Made by a program: the position numbers and the translations under genes. Below, piece after piece: positions 6,180 to 14,121 of a stretch of 18,788 nucleotides of DNA. This DNA comes from Candidatus Hydrogenedentota bacterium (GTDB taxonomy: Bacteria; Hydrogenedentota; Hydrogenedentia; Hydrogenedentales; SLHB01): positions 1 to 18,788 of the forward strand of contig JAFGTL010000449.1 of NCBI GenBank assembly GCA_016934125.1. Reading direction: 5' to 3'. The notes under the pieces are model-generated. The model saw nothing but the letters and a program-made list of their open reading frames with translations, searched no databases and had not been told where the DNA came from. Position 1 is the first letter of the stretch, and every line of letters starts with the position of its first letter.

Positions 6180-7532
6180 CTAGCCGAAGTACTCTTTCAA
6201 CTTGTTGCGCAGCGTGCGTACACTGATTCCCAGCATCTTGGCCGCATGCGTCCGGTTGTCCTTGCAGCGGCTCAACGTCTTCAGGATCAACTCCCGCTCC
6301 ATCGCGGCCACCGTCGTGCCCAGCGGCACCGACACGAGATCCCCCGCCGAACGCTGCGGCCGGCCACTGTCCAGGTTGAAGTGCTCCACGCCCAGCATGC
6401 GCTCGGACGCGAGCACCACGGCCCGCTCAATGGCGTTCTGCAGTTCGCGCACGTTGCCCGGCCAGGCGTACTCGAGGAACAAGGCGCGCGCCTCCGGCGT
6501 GAACCCGGCGATATCGCGCCCGTTCTCCTGGGCGTACCGCTTCACGAAATAGTCCATCAGCGCCGGGATGTCGTCGCGCCGTTCGCGCAACGGCGGCAGC
6601 CGGATCGGGATGACGTTGAGGCGGAAAAACAGATCCTCGCGGAGCGTGTTCTCCTCCACCGCCCGCTCGAGGTCGCGGTTGGACGTGCAGATGATGCGCG
6701 TATCCACCTGAATAGGGCTCGTGCCGCCCACCCGGTCGAACTCGCGCTCCTGCAGGGCGCGCAGCAGCTTGGGCTGGAGTTCCGTGCTGATCTCGCTCAC
6801 TTCGTCGAGCAGCAGCGTGCCCCCGTCGGCCAGTTCGAACCGCCCGATCTTGCGCTCGTGGGCGCCCGTGAACGAGCCCTTCTCGTGCCCGAACAGTTCG
6901 CTCTCGAGCAGTCCCGCCGACAGGGCCGCGCAGTTCACCTTGATGAACGGGCGGTCCCGGCGCGCCCCGGAGTAGTGGATGGCGCGCGCCACCAGTTCCT
7001 TGCCGGTGCCGCTCTCGCCCCGCACCAGGATCGTGGCCCGGCTGTCCGCCACCTTCTTCACCTGGCCGTACACCTCCTGCATGGCCTCGCTCTCGCCCAC
7101 CATCGACTCGAAGTCGTAGTACTGGTTCAACTCCGCGCGCAGGTAGCGGTTCTCCCGGGTGAGCCGCTCCCGTTCCAGGGCGCGCGTCACCGCGACCTCG
7201 AGTTCGTCCGGCGCGAAGGGCTTCAGAATGTAGTCGTCGGCCCCCTCCTTGAGGGCGGAAACCGCCGTCTCGATGGTGCCGTAGGCCGTCATGATGATGC
7301 ACGGCGTATCGGGCTGCTCGCCCCGGAGCCACCGCAGCAGGCCCAGCCCGTCCACGGGCGCCATCTTCAAGTCCGTGACCACCAAGTCGTAGGTTTCCCG
7401 CTGCAACTGCTCGATGCCCGCCTGCCCGCCGCCCACCGAGTCCACCTCGTGGCCGGCCCGTTCGAGCGCCTCCTGCACGTACTCCCGCATGAGCGTTTCG
7501 TCGTCAACGACCAGAATCCGCGATGTCGCCAT
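6180..7532 (-). CDS. Sigma-54-dependent response regulator, NtrC/FlgR type
   Basis: This 450-residue protein is a complete NtrC-family activator. Its receiver domain (1-120) has the acidic pocket D10/D11, phospho-acceptor D54 and K104. The AAA+ domain has Walker A GESGTGKE (172-179), the sigma-54 contact loop as GSFTGA (219-224, usually GAFTGA), Walker B LLLDEVSE (about 240-247) and arginine-finger region FFRLNVIPIRLPPLRERR. A Fis-type helix-turn-helix (KDNRTHAAKMLGISVRTLRNKL, in parts NRTHAAKMLG and SVRTLRNKL) closes the protein. ATG start at 7532, three bases after the kinase stop. The kinase next door is the likely phosphodonor and the flgB sigma-54 promoter 100 bp downstream the likely target, as in FlgS/FlgR or FleS/FleR. 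The function is well supported; the target is inference. Confidence 0.93.
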   Translation of the reverse strand: MATSRILVVDDETLMREYVQEALERAGHEVDSVGGGQAGIEQLQRETYDLVVTDLKMAPVDGLGLLRWLRGEQPDTPCIIMTAYGTIETAVSALKEGADDYILKPFAPDELEVAVTRALERERLTRENRYLRAELNQYYDFESMVGESEAMQEVYGQVKKVADSRATILVRGESGTGKELVARAIHYSGARRDRPFIKVNCAALSAGLLESELFGHEKGSFTGAHERKIGRFELADGGTLLLDEVSEISTELQPKLLRALQEREFDRVGGTSPIQVDTRIICTSNRDLERAVEENTLREDLFFRLNVIPIRLPPLRERRDDIPALMDYFVKRYAQENGRDIAGFTPEARALFLEYAWPGNVRELQNAIERAVVLASERMLGVEHFNLDSGRPQRSAGDLVSVPLGTTVAAMERELILKTLSRCKDNRTHAAKMLGISVRTLRNKLKEYFG

Positions 7533-7535
7533 GTC

Positions 7536-8768
7536 TCAATCCGGTTGCGGCAGGAGCACGTGGAACGTCGACCCCTTGCCCTGTTCGCTGTCCGCCTCGA
7601 TCCGGCCCCCGTGGCCCTCGACAATCTTGGCCGCCACGGCCAGGCCCAGGCCGGTTCCCTTCTCTTTCGTCGTATAAAACGGCGAGAACACCTGCTCCAT
7701 CTGGGCCGGCCCCATGCCCGAGCCCGTGTCGGACACCGACAGGCGCAGGCAGGCGTCGTCCTGTCCCGAATGGATGGTGACGGATCCCTCGCCTTCGATG
7801 CTCTGCGTGGCATTCAGCAGGATGTTGAGAAACACCTGCCGCATCTTGTCGGGATCCACCATGAAATGCAGCCCGGGATCCACGGCGTTGCTGATCCGGA
7901 TCGGGCGCCCGCCGAGATCCACGTAGCCCAGGGCCGCCTCGATAAGATCCGCGCACGAGCACGAGCGCAGCCGCAGTTCCATGGGCCGCGTGTATTCGAG
8001 CAGTTCGTTCACCACCCGTTCGAGATCCTTCGAGCCCACCTGGATCTTGTCCACTAGGCGCCGCCGCGGATCGTCCTCCGGGATATCGCGCGCGAGCAGC
8101 GCCGCAAACCCGCGGATGCCGCCCAGGGGATTCCGGATCTCGTGGGCCACCGTGGCGGCCATCTCGCCGATCGCGGCCAGCCGATCCTGCTGCCGGATGC
8201 GTTCCCGCAGCGCCTCCAATTCGCTGAGATCCTGAAACACCTTGACCGCGCCGATACGCTTGTTGGCCCGATCCGCCATCGGCGAATCCCGCTCGCTCAC
8301 CGGGATCCGCCGGCCGTCCTGGGCGCGCAGTTCCATCGCCTGCCGGCCCGGCGGCACCGCGAATTCCCGCCCGAACACATCCCGGAAACGCCGGCCGACC
8401 GCCTCCTCCCGGGTGTAGCCGAGCACATCGCTCGCGGCCCGGTTGAACGTCGTCACGATCCCTTCCGTGTCGATGGCGATCACGCCGTCCGACATGCTCT
8501 CGAGCAGCCCGCTCAGGTAGTCGCTCGTGAACGCCAGTTCCCGGTTCTTGTCGGCCAGTTCCCGATCCAGCGCCTGCACCCGTGAAGCGAGTCGCCGGTA
8601 CGACTCCTCCATCGTCTGCGTCGTCTGCGTGAACTTCTCGAAAGCCTCCGCGAGAATCCGCACATAGTCGTCCTGATCCCGCACCGCGCCGGGCCCGCCG
8701 GCCGGCGGGGCCAACCCCGCGTCCGGAATCGACTGGCTCTGCGAACCGCTATCACGCCTCTCGGTCAA
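7536..8768 (-). CDS. Soluble PAS-domain sensor histidine kinase (FlgS/AtoS-like)
   Basis: The 410-residue kinase has no transmembrane segment, so it senses a cytoplasmic signal or partner. An N-terminal helical stretch (about 30-80, coiled-coil-like) leads to a PAS domain (about 82-185), then HisKA with phospho-acceptor H209 in ATVAHEIRNPLGG, and HATPase with N-box NILLN (315-319), G1 DTGSGMG (347-353), F-box FSPFYTTK and G2 GTGLGLA (371-377). All catalytic motifs are intact. TTG start at 8768 is supported by AAGGGG four bases upstream and gives a 17-bp overlap with the preceding gene. The partner is the sigma-54 activator three bases downstream. This architecture resembles FlgS, which reads flagellar export or basal-body state; that parallel is inference. 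Confidence 0.92.
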   Translation of the reverse strand: MTERRDSGSQSQSIPDAGLAPPAGGPGAVRDQDDYVRILAEAFEKFTQTTQTMEESYRRLASRVQALDRELADKNRELAFTSDYLSGLLESMSDGVIAIDTEGIVTTFNRAASDVLGYTREEAVGRRFRDVFGREFAVPPGRQAMELRAQDGRRIPVSERDSPMADRANKRIGAVKVFQDLSELEALRERIRQQDRLAAIGEMAATVAHEIRNPLGGIRGFAALLARDIPEDDPRRRLVDKIQVGSKDLERVVNELLEYTRPMELRLRSCSCADLIEAALGYVDLGGRPIRISNAVDPGLHFMVDPDKMRQVFLNILLNATQSIEGEGSVTIHSGQDDACLRLSVSDTGSGMGPAQMEQVFSPFYTTKEKGTGLGLAVAAKIVEGHGGRIEADSEQGKGSTFHVLLPQPD

Positions 8769-9195
8769 TGTACCCCTTGCCCTTGCGTTCCGTCGGCCGG
8801 TACTTGTTCAGCATCTGCCGGCCCCGGCGCAGTTGGTTCCATGACTCCTGCAGGCCCGCCATCCGGCCCCGTACGCCGCGGACGGCCTGCTGGTTCGCCT
8901 CGCTGAGCTTCGCGGCCAACTCCCGCGCCCGGGCCGCCCGCGACGCCACATCGGCCCGAGCGGCCTCACTCACGCCCTCGGCCGCCTCCCATTCCCGCGA
9001 CAGGGCCTTGAATTCGTTCATCAGCGTCTTGGAGCGCCCATCGAAAGCCGTCTGCCGGCGCGTGAACGCGTCGTCGAACTCCATTTCGTCGATATGGGCC
9101 AGCAGGTTCTCGTAGTGGGCGGCCAACTCCTCATAAAACGCAATCTGCCGGTCGAAGTAGTTCTTCATCCGTTCTGCGATCGTCGTGCGGGCCAT
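8752..9195 (-). CDS. Small helical protein, possible FlgN/FliT-type flagellar chaperone
   Basis: A 147-residue, almost entirely alpha-helical protein: charged heptad-like stretches with FYEELAAHYENLLAHIDEM (about 20-38) and ARELAAKLSEANQQAVRGVR, then a basic Tyr-containing tail (MLNKYRPTERKGKGYIDREA). Size, pattern and location in a flagellar regulatory operon fit the FlgN/FliT export-chaperone group; FliJ has similar length but normally follows fliI. I do not recognise it by a diagnostic motif. ATG start at 9195, five bases after the TPR gene stop, with GGAGG nine bases upstream; a longer open frame exists but overlaps the TPR gene. Its end overlaps the kinase start by 17 bp, implying coupling to the sensor. 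Confidence 0.8.
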   Translation of the reverse strand: MARTTIAERMKNYFDRQIAFYEELAAHYENLLAHIDEMEFDDAFTRRQTAFDGRSKTLMNEFKALSREWEAAEGVSEAARADVASRAARARELAAKLSEANQQAVRGVRGRMAGLQESWNQLRRGRQMLNKYRPTERKGKGYIDREA

Positions 9196-9200
9196 TCTGC

Positions 9201-12158
9201 CTATCCTCCCGCGCGGGCCGGGGCCGGGTGTGGCCGCGCCGTGCCGCGCAGGCGTTGTTCGAGCTTGGCGTACTGAGATTTCGCGGCCGCGTCGTCGGCC
9301 CAAGGCGACTTGCCCGCCGCGATGCCGTCGAAGAGGGCGATGCTGCCCTCGAAATCCTGCATCTGAAGAAATGCGTTGGCCCGCTGGAACTCGGCCCATT
9401 GCGAGTCGGCGTTCGGCGCGGACGCCCCCGACGCGGCCAGCGCATAGGCGTCCGCCGCGGCCCGGAAGTCCCGCTGCTCGAACAGGTAGTCGCCCCACAG
9501 CACCGCCGCCTTCTGGAGCAGGGGCAGATCCACGGGCTTCTGCCGCACCTGCGCCTCGATGGTGTGCACGAGAATCCGGGCGCGCGCCGTCCGATCCGTC
9601 GCCAAGTACGCCTTCAGCAGCGCCCGATCGCCCTCCGGCGTCCGCTCGCCCGGATAGGCTTCGTAAGCCCGCTCCATCTTCTCAACGCCGCGCGTCGAGT
9701 CGATCCGCAGCAAGGCCTCGCCGTGCTTCATCAGCAGATCGTAGGCCGTGCCATCGCGGACTCGGCCCACGTCGACGCGTTCCGCCACCGCCAGCCCCTC
9801 GCTCCAGGCCCCGGCGTCGAACAGCGCGACGGCCGCTTCCGCCAGAACCTCCGGCTCGGTGGTGACCACGGCCACCTGCTCGAAGATCTCCGCCGCCCGC
9901 TGCTTGAAGCCCAACGTCTGATACATGTCGCCCAGTGCGATCAGCACGGGCAGGCGTTGCGGCCGCCCCTCGGACGCGAGCGCGAGGTCTTCGAGATGCC
10001 GAAGGGCCTCGCGCGGTTTGCCCTGATCGCTCAGCACCGCGGCCAGTTCCATGCTGCCCTGGAACGCCTGCGACGATCGCGGATGGCCGAGCACCAGCCG
10101 CTCGTACGCTGCCCGGGCGTCGGCCAAGTCGCCCGCCCGGTGCAGATGCCGGGCGGCCGACAGCAGCAGTTCGGGATCATCGCCCCCCGCTTGGGCTGCA
10201 TCGAGGTAGGCTTCCGCCGCGGCCCGTTCGTTCCCCGCCACGCCCAGCCAGTCCCCTTTGTTGCGCAGCACCTCCGGGTTCCCGGGATACCGCCGCGCCG
10301 CCTCCGACGCCAGCCGCTCGGCCTCCCGCCGCATCCCCAGATCGTCCAGCACCCCCGTCAGTTCCACAAACGCCTCGGCGCACTCCTCGGAATCGGGGAA
10401 GAAATCGATGAGTTCCCGCAACACCCGCTCCGCTTCCTGGGGCCGGTTCGCCTTCCGGTACGCCTTGGCAAGAAGCAGATACACCTGTTCCTGGCCCTCC
10501 GCCGTCGTCGCCGTCTCGCGCCGGCGCTCCAGTTGCGCGATCGCCTCGTCATACCGGCCCGCCTCAAAGGCCACTTTCCCCAGCCGCGTGTAGGCTTCGG
10601 CGCCCAACCGCGTGCTCGCCTGCGAGTCCGCGATCTGCCGAAGCAACGACTTCCCCTCGTCCACCTGACCCGCGGCCACCAAAGCCTCGCCCAGCCCCAA
10701 CTTGGCCTGCCCGGCCAACGGCGACGCCGGAAACTGCTGAAGGAACTGCTGCAGGTATCTCACGGCCTCCGCGGGCCGATCCATGTCCAGGGCCAAGTCC
10801 GCCCCGTCGAGCAACACCCGTTCCAGGTTCGGCGCCGTCGCGTAGTTCGACACGATCTCGTTGTACAACTCCCGGGCCGCGTGGGGAATGCCCGTGCGCT
10901 CATACAGCTTCGCCTTCCATTCCAGGGCCTGCGGCGCGCCCGGATGCCACGGGGCCTGCTGCAGGAAGTCATCGATGGCGATGTGCATCTCCTCGGTGTT
11001 GTACAGCGTCAGCCGCTCGGGAAGCCCTTTGTATTGGGCCTCCAGGCGCACAAACTCCGCCTCCGTTCGATCCGGGCCCGGCGACGCCCCGGCCAACGCC
11101 GCATCCAGCTCCGCCCGGGCCGCCGAGTACTGCCCCGCGTCAATCTGGCCCCTCCCTGAGCGGATAGCCCGCCGCAGGTCGCTCATCGGTACCGGCGTCA
11201 GACTCGTCAGATCAGGCGGCCGCGTCCGGTGCGCATACAGAAGCGCGAACGTCGCGAACGTGCAGATCAACCCCACCCCAAGCGACACCGCCAGCTTGGC
11301 ACTGTGCTCCCGAATCGCCTGCAGCATTCCGCCCAGCCCGCCCCCCTCCGGGCCCCCCTCCGGCGCCGCCCGGGCCACCTTCTCCCGTTTCCCCCCGGCC
11401 GCCGGCGTTTCCTCGGCGCCTTCATCGAGGCCGAGATCGGCCAATTCGGCGCCGATCTCCTCATCCGTCAACCCGGCCGCCTGCTCGGCCTCCAGCCCTG
11501 TGCCTTCCCCGGCCGCCTCCTGCGCCCCCGCTTCAGCGCCCGCCAGCAACGAATCCAGCATCTCCTGAGAAAGCTGCGCCTCATCGTCCGGCTGCCCTTT
11601 GGCCGCCGCCGCCGCCGGCGCCCCCGCCGCCGGCGCCCCCGCCGCTGCGGCCAGATTCTCCGAACCAACCACCTCCTCCGCCTGCTGTCTCGCCAGCCGC
11701 TCAAGCGGATCGGGGGCGCTCACGGCCGGCGCGCTGCCGGCGCCCGCCTCGCCCGCCGCTTCCTGGATCAGGGCCTCGACCTCGTCCCGGCCTGCCGCCG
11801 CGTCTCCTGGTTCCCCCTTGCCAAGAGGGGCATCCAGATCCGCGGCGTCCTCCTGTTGCGGCGCAAGCACCTCCTCGATGTCCTTGCCGTCCAGCGGGGC
11901 ATCGTCTTGCACCGCGGACAGCACCTCATCCAGGACTTCGTCTGCGCCCGACTCATCAGCCTCGCCGGCATCGGCAGGCGGATTCGGCTCGACCCCGTCT
12001 GCCAGCGGCTCGGCCGCGGTGTCCGCCTCAACACCGGCCTCGCTGAACGCGGCCAGGAGATCGTCCAATTCGGATTGATCGATGAACGAGGACTCCGCAG
12101 AGTCCTCTGAGCCCTGGGCGGGTTCGCCGTTGGCCGAGGTCGGGGTCTTGTCCGCCAT
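9201..12158 (-). CDS. Membrane-anchored TPR protein with acidic N-terminus carrying FliM-like motifs
   Basis: A 985-residue protein. Residues 1-280 are acidic, disordered and Ala/Gly/Glu-rich; one transmembrane helix follows at about 287-309; residues 330-960 are tandem TPR-like helix pairs (for example YLQQFLQQFPASPLAGQAKL; AYTRLGKVAFEAGRYDEAI). The basic RTRPP after the helix does not settle topology, but the acidic part is probably cytoplasmic and the TPRs periplasmic. The N-terminus has repeated short motifs: DQSELDDLLAAF (27-38), RDEVEALIQEA (124-134) and LSQEMLDSLLAG (196-207), close to the FliM CheY-binding motif LSQAEIDALLNG. ATG at 12158 was chosen over longer options because GGAGGAG lies six bases upstream. 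First gene of the TPR-chaperone-kinase-activator operon. Function unknown; a scaffold linking the envelope to signalling is plausible. Confidence 0.88.
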   Translation of the reverse strand: MADKTPTSANGEPAQGSEDSAESSFIDQSELDDLLAAFSEAGVEADTAAEPLADGVEPNPPADAGEADESGADEVLDEVLSAVQDDAPLDGKDIEEVLAPQQEDAADLDAPLGKGEPGDAAAGRDEVEALIQEAAGEAGAGSAPAVSAPDPLERLARQQAEEVVGSENLAAAAGAPAAGAPAAAAAKGQPDDEAQLSQEMLDSLLAGAEAGAQEAAGEGTGLEAEQAAGLTDEEIGAELADLGLDEGAEETPAAGGKREKVARAAPEGGPEGGGLGGMLQAIREHSAKLAVSLGVGLICTFATFALLYAHRTRPPDLTSLTPVPMSDLRRAIRSGRGQIDAGQYSAARAELDAALAGASPGPDRTEAEFVRLEAQYKGLPERLTLYNTEEMHIAIDDFLQQAPWHPGAPQALEWKAKLYERTGIPHAARELYNEIVSNYATAPNLERVLLDGADLALDMDRPAEAVRYLQQFLQQFPASPLAGQAKLGLGEALVAAGQVDEGKSLLRQIADSQASTRLGAEAYTRLGKVAFEAGRYDEAIAQLERRRETATTAEGQEQVYLLLAKAYRKANRPQEAERVLRELIDFFPDSEECAEAFVELTGVLDDLGMRREAERLASEAARRYPGNPEVLRNKGDWLGVAGNERAAAEAYLDAAQAGGDDPELLLSAARHLHRAGDLADARAAYERLVLGHPRSSQAFQGSMELAAVLSDQGKPREALRHLEDLALASEGRPQRLPVLIALGDMYQTLGFKQRAAEIFEQVAVVTTEPEVLAEAAVALFDAGAWSEGLAVAERVDVGRVRDGTAYDLLMKHGEALLRIDSTRGVEKMERAYEAYPGERTPEGDRALLKAYLATDRTARARILVHTIEAQVRQKPVDLPLLQKAAVLWGDYLFEQRDFRAAADAYALAASGASAPNADSQWAEFQRANAFLQMQDFEGSIALFDGIAAGKSPWADDAAAKSQYAKLEQRLRGTARPHPAPARAGG
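11611..11640. repeat. Two perfect tandem copies of a 15-bp unit
   Basis: GCCGCCGGCGCCCCC occurs twice head to tail, flanked by partial copies (GCCGCCGCC before, GCCGCTGCG after). In the TPR gene it encodes the AGAPAAGAPAAAAA linker at residues 173-186, between two FliM-like motifs. It is an in-frame repeat likely to vary in copy number between strains. Confidence 0.8.
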
Positions 12159-12273
12159 GCCCGGCTCCTCCGAATCGTGGCGCGGCTCGTCTACGTACTC
12201 CGCTCGAAAGCAACCAGCCCTTGGGCTATGCCGGCCCTGGCACGCGACACGAACCCACATGCCCAAGCGAATC

Positions 12274-12300
12274 GCACACAAACCACAATATATTGTGTGC
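12274..12300. promoter_or_regulatory. Nested palindrome, operator-like
   Basis: A perfect 14-bp palindrome CACAATATATTGTG (12284-12297) overlaps a wider inverted repeat GCACACAA (12274-12281) / TTGTGTGC (12293-12300). It is strikingly AT-rich for this GC-rich window and lies about 30-50 bases downstream of the predicted transcription start for the TPR operon, a classic place for a repressor operator. The binding protein is unknown. Confidence 0.55.
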
Positions 12301-12332
12301 GGACAGACCGATCCGGTTACCTTCTTGTGTCC

Positions 12333-12361
12333 AGTGTATCACGAATCGACGCAATTGGCAA
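12333..12361 (-). promoter_or_regulatory. Candidate sigma-70 promoter for the TPR-chaperone-kinase-activator operon
   Basis: Minus strand: -35 TTGCCA (12361-12356), 17-base spacer, -10 TACACT (12338-12333). Five of six and four of six bases match the consensus. Predicted start is near 12326, giving a leader of about 168 bases that includes the nested palindrome. Confidence 0.5.
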
Positions 12362-12472
12362 TGGCCGGAACGGCACTTTTTTCCGGGTGAGACCCGCCGG
12401 ACAGACCGGACGGGGTAAACGAGAAAACCAGCAAAAGTTGCCGCGTCGAACAGCCACCGCCGACCGTGAAGC

Positions 12473-13846
12473 TCAGAAGATCACAAGCTCGATGTGCGCC
12501 CGCCTGTCCATGCCGGGATGGTAGATGACCATGTCGTCACTCCCATTCCCGTTGATGTCATGAACCGTGGCCACCCCGAATGCGGGCACGTCAAAGGACA
12601 CCCAGGGCTTCGAGCTGATGAACTTGTCCTCGCTGCCCGTGTGGACGTTCATGCTGTCGCGCCCCGCGCCAAAAGCGATGTCCGAGCGCCCGTCGCCGTT
12701 GAAATCGCCCAAGGCGTAGGCCGACTGTTCCCGGCCCTCGGGCGCGTCGATGGACACGTCGGCGCGGAAATCGGGATCGTCGCCGAACCCGCCGTCCCGG
12801 AACAGGTAGATCTCGAGGTCGATGCCGAGTTTCTTGAACACGAAGAAGTTGATGAAGAAACGCACCCCCCACGGGATGTTGATGAACACCAGGTCCAGCT
12901 TCTCGTCCCCGTCGACATCGCGCAGGATGGGGGCCGCGAAAGACCCCTTCGACTCGAACCGGGCGGTGGGTTCCTCGGGATACTCCATCGGGCCGGAGGC
13001 GAGATAGACTTGCGTGACCACCTGGAGATTGATGGTGCCCTGCGTCTGCGTCACCACCAGGTCGGGCATGCCGTTCTTGTCGATATCGTGCATGTGGGCG
13101 CTGGCCTCCCACTTCTCGCCGAGCGTCTGGGGCACCGGAAACCGCTTGTGCTCCGCCCAGTGGTCACCGTACGCGAAATCCGCGTACTCGTCGCTCAGGA
13201 ACGCGAGCGCCTGATGCTCCTGGCCCTCGAGATCAAAGGCCTGGAAGGCGGGAAGCCGGTTGTCCACCCGCACGCCGCCCCCGGCGCTGATGTGGCTCTC
13301 GACGTCGCAGTTCACCGTGCACACGGCGCCGTCCTTCCCGCGCACCCCGTACCCCGACGGCATCGGCACGAGCCACTCGTCCACGCCGTCCTTGTCCAGA
13401 TCCATGGCGATCTCGGCGATGAACCGGGGCTCCCGGATACCGCCCGGGAACAACGAGAAGAACGCCTGCCGGCCCCGTTCCACGAACCCGCCGTTCTCGA
13501 AGGCGTACACCGTCACGCCCTCCGCACCGGCCACCACCGTCTCGGCCGGCGGGGCCCCGTCCATCTCGGCGAAAAACGCGCACCCGTTCCCCGGCCCCAC
13601 GCCGAAGGTCGCGCTCGGCGCCGTCGGAAACGCCCCATCGTCACCGGCAAGGAAGACCACGAGAACCTTGTCGAGTTCGGCACTGGTCTCGTCGCAGCAG
13701 AAGGCCACGATGTCGTCTTGTTCATCTCCGTCGATGTCGCGAACCACCGTGTCCCAGACATTGACGCCCGCGTCAAGGGAGACCACTTGAGGGGCGGTCG
13801 CGCTCAAGGCGAGCAGCAACGATGCGGCAAAGGGCGTCATCTGCAT
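12473..13846 (-). CDS. Secreted FG-GAP/VCBS repeat protein
   Basis: A 457-residue protein with a probable signal peptide (residues 1-18: short start, hydrophobic FAASLLLALSA, Ala-rich cleavage area) and at least six Asp-rich calcium-loop motifs: DIDGDEQDD (37-45), DLDKDGVDE, DIDKNGMPD, DVDGDEKLD, DFNGDGRSD and DINGNGSDD. These mark FG-GAP/VCBS repeats, which fold as integrin-like beta-propellers on the cell surface or outside the cell. An unusual hydrophobic/basic stretch (GVRFFINFFVFKKLGIDLEI) interrupts the pattern in the second half. ATG at 13846 was chosen over longer in-frame options because it starts the signal peptide and has GGATGGAG seven bases upstream. Neighbours give no firm role; surface adhesion or ligand binding is possible. 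The call to family is good, the function is unknown. Confidence 0.85.
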   Translation of the reverse strand: MQMTPFAASLLLALSATAPQVVSLDAGVNVWDTVVRDIDGDEQDDIVAFCCDETSAELDKVLVVFLAGDDGAFPTAPSATFGVGPGNGCAFFAEMDGAPPAETVVAGAEGVTVYAFENGGFVERGRQAFFSLFPGGIREPRFIAEIAMDLDKDGVDEWLVPMPSGYGVRGKDGAVCTVNCDVESHISAGGGVRVDNRLPAFQAFDLEGQEHQALAFLSDEYADFAYGDHWAEHKRFPVPQTLGEKWEASAHMHDIDKNGMPDLVVTQTQGTINLQVVTQVYLASGPMEYPEEPTARFESKGSFAAPILRDVDGDEKLDLVFINIPWGVRFFINFFVFKKLGIDLEIYLFRDGGFGDDPDFRADVSIDAPEGREQSAYALGDFNGDGRSDIAFGAGRDSMNVHTGSEDKFISSKPWVSFDVPAFGVATVHDINGNGSDDMVIYHPGMDRRAHIELVIF

Positions 13847-13933
13847 GTGTTCTCCATCCGGACAGGGCCGGGGCCTCGTATTCGACCCGGAGCCCGGCGT
13901 TACGGATTCACCGTTGTGATTCAACCGCGGGCC

Positions 13934-13962
13934 AGGATAGGCCATTGGGTGGGTGAAAACAA
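13934..13962 (-). promoter_or_regulatory. Weak sigma-70 promoter candidate for the FG-GAP gene
   Basis: Minus strand: -35 TTGTTT (13962-13957), 17-base spacer, -10 TATCCT (13939-13934). Three and four of six bases match. It would give a leader of about 80 bases before the ATG at 13846. Confidence 0.3.
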
Positions 13963-14098
13963 AACGGGCGCCCCCGCGCGCCGATTCGGCGTATCGGGGC
14001 GGCCGCTCCCGCCCCACGTCCTCAGAACCTCCCGAGCAGAGGCCACCGGACGCATTGCCGAATCATCCGAGACTGGCGGACCCTTCGCCCCTATCCGA

Positions 14099-14121
14099 GC
14101 ACAAGACGGCCCCTCTTGTGC
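14099..14121. terminator. Hairpin downstream of the PilZ gene
   Basis: Perfect eight-base arms GCACAAGA / TCTTGTGC enclose a seven-base loop, about 47 bases after the PilZ stop codon. No T-tract follows on the minus strand, so termination would be imperfect or factor-assisted; it could equally be an operator. Confidence 0.4.

Larger units (their letters stand above)
12159..12472. other. Intergenic region upstream of the TPR-kinase-activator operon
   Basis: About 314 bp between the TPR gene start and the FG-GAP gene stop, both on the minus strand. It is less GC-rich than its surroundings and holds a candidate sigma-70 promoter (12333-12361), a nested AT-rich palindrome (12274-12300) and a small hairpin (12384-12396). 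No gene is seen; short open frames here are unsupported. Confidence 0.7.

Noticed and set aside
9196..9498. Longer start for the 147-residue helical protein
   Set aside because: The extension overlaps the 3' end of the TPR gene in another frame and is Gly/Arg-rich shadow sequence, whereas the ATG at 9195 has GGAGG ahead of it.
12159..12281. N-terminal extension of the TPR protein from an upstream start
   Set aside because: The ATG at 12158 has a strong GGAGGAG site, and the upstream residues (Arg/Cys-rich) lack the acidic composition of the rest of the tail.
12377..12396. Hairpin with a run of T as an intrinsic terminator after the FG-GAP gene
   Set aside because: The T-run precedes the hairpin on the plus strand, so the minus transcript would have A residues after the stem; it cannot serve as a standard terminator for the minus-strand gene.
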